From CAYWQB01 sp964460785 (lineage in GTDB: Bacteria > Chlamydiota > Chlamydiia > Chlamydiales > CAYWQB01): a stretch of 64,000 bases of DNA. The DNA lies in the NCBI GenBank assembly GCA_964460785.1, contig CAYWQB010000002.1, forward strand, positions 124,001 to 188,000, given 5' to 3'. Shown piece by piece: positions 60,087 to 64,000 of the stretch (positions are counted from its first letter, which is position 1; every line of letters begins with the position of its first letter). The translations under genes and the position numbers were made by a program. A model generated the notes under the pieces. The model had not been told where the DNA came from and did no database searches. It worked only from the letters and a program-made list of their open reading frames with translations.

Positions 60087-60480
60087 GGACCTCACCCCTG
60101 AAGAAGTAGAAGCTCTTTCCAAAGCTATGGGAAAATCAGCCTCTGAAGAAGCTACACAAGCTCGTGTATCGCGCGCTCAATTTCTTCCCCTTGAAGAGAT
60201 CTCTGAAGCTGCTGACTTCCCTAAAGCAGACCTTGAGCGTGTCTATGACGTAAAAGTAAAGGTAGAAGCTATCCTTGGGCGTTCTAAGCTACCTTTAGAC
60301 AAAGTTCTCAGCCTTCATACAGGCTCTGTACTAGAGCTCAACAAGCTTGCTGGAGAACCCGTTGACCTCTTTGCAAATGGCAAACTAATTGCTAGAGCTG
60401 AAGTTGTTATTATTGATGAAAACTTCGGGGTTAAGATTCTAGAAGTCATTGATGAAAGATCTAGAGCAAGCATTGTTTAG
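60079..60480 (+). CDS. fliN: Flagellar motor switch protein FliN
   Basis: 133 aa from ATG 60079, preceded by AAAGGAG. C-terminal SpoA domain: VKVKVEAILGRSKLPLDKVLSLHTGSVLELNKLAGEPVDLFANGKLIARAEVVIIDENFGVKI, very typical of FliN. The N-terminal acidic region (PEEVEALSKAMGK) is variable. Last flagellar gene of this operon; the convergent aminotransferase gene ends 9 bases away. Confidence 0.95.
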   Translation: MDKDLTPEEVEALSKAMGKSASEEATQARVSRAQFLPLEEISEAADFPKADLERVYDVKVKVEAILGRSKLPLDKVLSLHTGSVLELNKLAGEPVDLFANGKLIARAEVVIIDENFGVKILEVIDERSRASIV

Positions 60481-60489
60481 CGTTTTACC

Positions 60490-61647
60490 TTATATAGGCC
60501 TAAACTGATTGATCACCTTACAGATTTCCACAATATCAGATTTCTCAAGGTAAGGGGTTAAAGGCAAACTAACAACTTCTTTAGAGAGCTTCCAACAAAC
60601 TTCTGGTAGAGATAAGTTTAGTTCTTTAACAGAAGGGTGCTGACTCAAAGGATGCGGATAATGGATCCCCGTTCCGACTCCTCTTTCCTGCAAAAAGTTC
60701 ATAAACTGCTGCCTAACCTCTGGTACCTTAACTACAAAAAGATGCCATGCATGCTTCATATGAAGAGGTACCGCGGCAGGTTTGGTGATATAAGGAGAAG
60801 TAATCCCTTCCATATAGACTCGAGCAAGCTGATTTTTATGCTCTACATCAGCGGATAAATCTCTTAGTTTTACTCTCAATATTGCTGCCTGCAAAGTATC
60901 CAGCCGCGAGTTTTTTCCTTCAGGCAAATGGTAGAAATACTTTTCTTGGCTCCCATAATTTCTCAAGCCCTTTACTACTTCAGCTAGATCCGAATTAGAA
61001 GTGACTACACTTCCTCCATCTCCTAAAGCCCCTAAGTTTTTAGTTGGGTAAAAACTAAATGCAGCTGCATGACCTAAACTCCCTACTCGCTGCACATCAT
61101 AACCACCTCCGTGAGCTTGTGCAGCATCTTCTATGACGAGCAAATTATTCTGATTTGCAAAATTCATAATAGATTGCATATCTACGGGGCGACCATACAG
61201 ATGCACAGGCATGACAGCTTTGATATTCTGAGCCATAAAGGGCTCTAGGTCTTCTATTGAAAGGTTGTGCGTATCCTCATTGACACTTGTTAATACAGGG
61301 GACAATCCTGCGTTCATAACAGCAAGTAAAGTTGCATAGAACGTATTGCCTGGAATGAGAACCCCATCCCCTTTTGATAACTTTCCAAGGTGAATATAGG
61401 CTTTCAGGATAATCTCCAGTGCATCATAACCACTGCCGACACCAATACAATGCCGAGCTCCACAAAAAGCAGCAAACTCTGCTTCAAATTGTTCAAGCTC
61501 ACCTCCTAAGATCAGCTCTCCAGCAGTCAGAACCTCCCCCATAATTTCTTTAAACTGCTTGAGGTACCGCTCATTAAGCTTGGTCATATCCAAAAATGGA
61601 TAGTTTAAAACTGGATTTGCCGAGATTATATTGGTTGCATTAGCCAT
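60490..61647 (-). CDS. Sugar aminotransferase (DegT/DnrJ/EryC1/StrS; FdtB/QdtB-like)
   Basis: 385 aa PLP enzyme. Catalytic lysine Lys203 in FSFYPTKNLGALGDGG; VIEDAAQAHGG holds the pyridine-contacting Asp. Because it overlaps a 3,4-ketoisomerase gene and sits beside RmlB, the likely reaction is amination at C3 of dTDP-3-keto-6-deoxyhexose, as by FdtB or QdtB. VioA/PerA-type C4 amination is less likely. Product would suit the FdtC-like acyltransferase at 25857. Confidence 0.9.
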   Translation of the reverse strand: MANATNIISANPVLNYPFLDMTKLNERYLKQFKEIMGEVLTAGELILGGELEQFEAEFAAFCGARHCIGVGSGYDALEIILKAYIHLGKLSKGDGVLIPGNTFYATLLAVMNAGLSPVLTSVNEDTHNLSIEDLEPFMAQNIKAVMPVHLYGRPVDMQSIMNFANQNNLLVIEDAAQAHGGGYDVQRVGSLGHAAAFSFYPTKNLGALGDGGSVVTSNSDLAEVVKGLRNYGSQEKYFYHLPEGKNSRLDTLQAAILRVKLRDLSADVEHKNQLARVYMEGITSPYITKPAAVPLHMKHAWHLFVVKVPEVRQQFMNFLQERGVGTGIHYPHPLSQHPSVKELNLSLPEVCWKLSKEVVSLPLTPYLEKSDIVEICKVINQFRPI

Positions 61648-62071
61648 AGACTTTACACTCTACTTTGATATCTTTTGCTTGCTTTAAGCTCTGATACTCG
61701 GAAAATGAATGAATATTTTCCTCAGGGCTATATACTTGGTCTGCAATTGCAAGCAACACACAATCGTGTGTAAAATCATACATTTTTAGCCAGACTAAGG
61801 GAGGAATAACCAGCATTTTATTTCTTTGAGACAAGGTATAACACTCTTTTGTATCCCCATCTGTAAGCTCTACCTTACAGCTTCCTGAAACACATACTAA
61901 AGCCTCCCAAAAGGTTTTATGAGCATGCTTTCCTCTTGAAACACCTTGGGAAGTTCCATAAATAAAAAAAATCCTCTTTATCTCGAATGGCAAGTTAATT
62001 TGCTCTTCAATTGCAACAAGAGAACCTCTTTCATCCCCTTTAATATCAAGATCCATTAACTTCCCAAGCAT
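61640..62071 (-). CDS. dTDP-4-keto-6-deoxyglucose 3,4-ketoisomerase (FdtA/TylM-type cupin)
   Basis: 143 aa small cupin of the WxcM-like/FdtA family. IYGTSQGVSRGKHAHKTFWEALVCVSGSC contains the RGxHAHK histidines characteristic of this group; VIPPLVWLKMYDF closes the barrel. It converts the RmlB product to the 3-keto sugar ahead of amination. Overlaps the aminotransferase gene by 8 bases. Glc versus Gal stereochemistry (QdtA or FdtA) cannot be assigned by eye. Confidence 0.88.
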   Translation of the reverse strand: MLGKLMDLDIKGDERGSLVAIEEQINLPFEIKRIFFIYGTSQGVSRGKHAHKTFWEALVCVSGSCKVELTDGDTKECYTLSQRNKMLVIPPLVWLKMYDFTHDCVLLAIADQVYSPEENIHSFSEYQSLKQAKDIKVECKVYG

Positions 62072-62115
62072 AAAATCTCCAAGCCGATTTTCAACATCTA
62101 TGACTCTATTAAAGG

Positions 62116-63153
62116 TTAATCTCTAGCATAAGAAGCTAGTTGACAATACTTATTCATATACCACTCGACTGTAGACCTAATACCTTCTTCAAAAGGTGTC
62201 TTTGCTCTCCAACCTAGGGCCTTTTCCATTTTAGATGGATCTATTGCATAACGGAGATCATGTCCTAATCGATCTTGAACAAAGGTGATTTGCCTAGAAT
62301 AGCTTTGCTTATCTTCTCTAGGATAAACCTGATCTAAAATTCCACAAATCTGCTTGGCAATATCGATATTCTGTACTTCATTACAGGAGCCAACATTATA
62401 AGTTTCTCCTGATTGGCCTTCAGAAAAGACTTTCAGGATAGCTTCACAATGATCTTCTACATAGAGCCAATCTCGGATATTTTTGCCATTGCCATAGATA
62501 GGAATGCTATTCCCTGCTAAAGCTTTCCTGATAACTGTTGGAATCAATTTTTCATCGTGCTGTCTTGGGCCATAGTTATTCGAGCAATTTGTTGTGACGA
62601 CATTCAACCCATAAGTATGATGAAAGCTACGTACCAACATATCACTCGAAGCTTTAGAGGCTGAGTATGGAGAGTTTGGAGCATAATTAGACTCCTCTGT
62701 GAATGCCCCCTCAAGACCTAGTGTGCCATATACTTCATCTGTAGAAATATGATGAAAGCGCTTGTCTGCATAAGACTTTGCATCCTCTTGCCAATAATTT
62801 TTAGCGACATCTAATAACGTAAATGTCCCCATGACATTTGTTTTTACAAAGTCAATTGGGTTTTCAATAGAATTATCGACATGAGATTCTGCAGCAAAAT
62901 GAACTACATCTGTGATATCATGTTGCTTAAACAAATGCTCTACGAGATTTTTATCGCAGATATCCCCCTTCACAAAGCAATACCGATCATCATTAACCTG
63001 ATCTAAAAAACTTAAGTCTGCAGCATAGGTACACGCATCTAAGTTGATTATTTTAAAGTTTTCCTCTGAGAACTTTTCCAAACAATAAAGGATAAAGTTA
63101 CTACCAATAAACCCTGCTCCACCTGTGACTAATACCGATCTATTTTGCAACAT
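62116..63153 (-). CDS. rfbB: dTDP-glucose 4,6-dehydratase
   Basis: 345 aa. LVTGGAGFIGSNFILYCL binds NAD; HFAAESHVDNSI, HISTDEVYGTL (Thr, Asp, Glu catalytic) and YSASKASSDMLVR are standard RmlB motifs. Makes dTDP-4-keto-6-deoxyglucose, the branch-point for rhamnose and for the 3-amino sugar here. Overlaps rfbD by 14 bases. Confidence 0.96.
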   Translation of the reverse strand: MLQNRSVLVTGGAGFIGSNFILYCLEKFSEENFKIINLDACTYAADLSFLDQVNDDRYCFVKGDICDKNLVEHLFKQHDITDVVHFAAESHVDNSIENPIDFVKTNVMGTFTLLDVAKNYWQEDAKSYADKRFHHISTDEVYGTLGLEGAFTEESNYAPNSPYSASKASSDMLVRSFHHTYGLNVVTTNCSNNYGPRQHDEKLIPTVIRKALAGNSIPIYGNGKNIRDWLYVEDHCEAILKVFSEGQSGETYNVGSCNEVQNIDIAKQICGILDQVYPREDKQSYSRQITFVQDRLGHDLRYAIDPSKMEKALGWRAKTPFEEGIRSTVEWYMNKYCQLASYARD

Positions 63154-64000
63154 GTATACTCTCCTTTATGCACTCCAAGCACCTAACTAAAGAGTCTCTC
63201 CAGTAAGGAATCTCTAGTTGAAAACTTTTTCTAAATTTCTCATTCCACAAAACACTATAGTGTGGCCGATGAGCTCTTGTCGGATAATCTTGTGATGAGA
63301 TTGGTGTCACTTTACAATCCAAACCAAGCTCTTGAATAACTTGAACGGCTATATCATACCAAGAGCATACACCACTATTTGCAAAGTGATATATTTGAGA
63401 TAAGGAGCCTTTTAGACTTGGTAACACAGCCAAAAGGCCTCTTGCCAAATCCTCGGCATAAGTGGGGCTTCCCACTTGATCTGCAACAATAGATAGCTCT
63501 TTTCTCTCTTGACCAAGCCTAGAGATCGTTTTAACAAAGTTTGCCCCAAAGGAAGAGTAGAGCCAAGAAGTTCTAAAGACAAATGCGTTATGAGTCCAGC
63601 TATCCAGCAGGGCTTTTTCCCCAGCCAGCTTTGAAGAACCATACACTCCTAAAGGAGATACAGAGTCCTCTTCACAATAGGGAGTATTTTTATTCCCATC
63701 AAACACATAATCTGTTGAAACATGAACAAATACTGTTTCTTGTGGGTTTAGAGCACTTAATAAGTGCTGTACTGCTTGACAGTTTACAAGGTATGCCTGC
63801 TCTTTATCATCCTCTGCCTTATCTACAGCTGTATAGGCTGCACAGTTGATTATGAAATCAAATGCATTGTGTTGAAAAAAGCTCCTTACTTCTTCATCTT
63901 GAGTCAAATCCAATGTACCTATATCACAAAAGGTAAATGCATACTCATCAAACTGACAAGCCAATTTAGAAATCTCTGACCCGAGTTGCCCTCTAGCGCC
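63140..64000 (-). CDS. rfbD: dTDP-4-dehydrorhamnose reductase, 5' end cut by window
   Basis: At least 286 codons in view; the frame runs open to the window edge (GARGQLGSEISKL at 64000 downwards is the GxxGQLG dinucleotide loop), so the start lies outside. Motifs: FIINCAAYTAVDKAEDD, VHVSTDYVFDG, YGSSKLAGEKALL with catalytic Tyr and Lys, FRTSWLYSSFGANFVKT. Last step to dTDP-L-rhamnose. The C3,5-epimerase RmlC and thymidylyltransferase RmlA are not in the window and probably lie just beyond. Confidence 0.94.
   Translation of the reverse strand, partial: GARGQLGSEISKLACQFDEYAFTFCDIGTLDLTQDEEVRSFFQHNAFDFIINCAAYTAVDKAEDDKEQAYLVNCQAVQHLLSALNPQETVFVHVSTDYVFDGNKNTPYCEEDSVSPLGVYGSSKLAGEKALLDSWTHNAFVFRTSWLYSSFGANFVKTISRLGQERKELSIVADQVGSPTYAEDLARGLLAVLPSLKGSLSQIYHFANSGVCSWYDIAVQVIQELGLDCKVTPISSQDYPTRAHRPHYSVLWNEKFRKSFQLEIPYWRDSLVRCLECIKESIHVAK

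Noticed and set aside
59178..60480. FliM/FliN-like genes as type III secretion C-ring (CdsQ-like) components rather than flagellar.
   Set aside because: They sit in one operon with MotA, MotB, FliL and FlbD, which have no role in non-flagellar secretion, and both proteins have flagellar lengths and domain order.
1..64000. tRNA, rRNA, CRISPR arrays, transposases or phage genes.
   Set aside because: Intergenic regions were scanned by eye; no cloverleaf with CCA-like end, no regularly spaced repeats and no transposase or integrase motifs were found. Short or degenerate elements could be missed without a search.

Overview
The window looks like a chromosomal segment of a flagellated, environmental member of the Chlamydiae (phylum call about 0.7, by inference). 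The clues are a hemA with the divergent chlamydial look, a second gyrB/gyrA-like (topoisomerase IV type) pair, an oversized signal peptidase I of 636 aa with a long insertion, an IleRS of the HYGH/KMSKR type, a DUF167 protein, BrnQ and RecX. From memory, hemA-gyrB2-gyrA2 and ileS-lepB are neighbours in Chlamydia trachomatis (CT662-660 and CT019-020). Here both groups sit in one 45-kb stretch, and lepB and ileS are separated by an 18-kb glycan island. AsnRS and the NAD-salvage genes pncA and pncB point to an organism less reduced than the animal-pathogenic Chlamydiaceae. No rRNA, tRNA, CRISPR or intact insertion sequence was seen.

Layout. 0-13 kb is mixed housekeeping: an atypical Ser/Thr kinase, a tandem GNAT, a coiled-coil protein, DUF167, a K+ channel, a cation/H+ antiporter, pncB, a secreted protein, nfo, asnS, hemA and a PseB-like dehydratase. 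13-22 kb holds pncA, rmuC, parE-parC-recX, a 338-bp AT-rich gap with five same-strand DnaA-box-like 9-mers (candidate origin), and lepB. 21.7-35.4 kb is a surface-glycan island: a CpsB-type phosphatase; a four-gene acyl cassette (ACP, SDR, AMP-ligase, GNAT) flanked by about 105-bp direct repeats; and a plus-strand operon with a hexapeptide N-acyltransferase, a TagF-like transferase, a formyltransferase-fold protein and three genes matching the Campylobacter jejuni phosphoramidate pathway (Cj1418, Cj1417 and Cj1416 types). That operon ends in a hairpin and is followed by a Wzx flippase. 35.6-42.6 kb holds brnQ, an AlgJ/AlgI-type O-acetylation pair and ileS.

42.7-47.7 kb is a flagellar hook operon (fliK-flgD-flgE) with a textbook sigma-54 promoter in front and a strong terminator behind. 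47.7-56.7 kb returns to glycan genes: UDP-xylose synthase, UDP-glucose dehydrogenase, an Alg13/Alg14-type split glycosyltransferase, ManC, two kinase-like proteins and two glycosyltransferases. 56.8-60.5 kb is a second flagellar operon (flbD-motA-motB-fliL-fliM-fliN). 60.5-64 kb is a dTDP-6-deoxysugar set (aminotransferase, 3,4-ketoisomerase, RmlB, and RmlD cut by the window end).

How it fits together: the window encodes much of a motility apparatus interleaved with genes to make, activate, decorate (amino, acyl, formyl, O-acetyl and probably phosphoramidate groups) and export a surface polysaccharide. Its most novel part is the putative phosphoramidate module at 29.2-33.8 kb, which includes a fusion of a degenerate nucleotidyltransferase with an L-glutamine-kinase-like protein.
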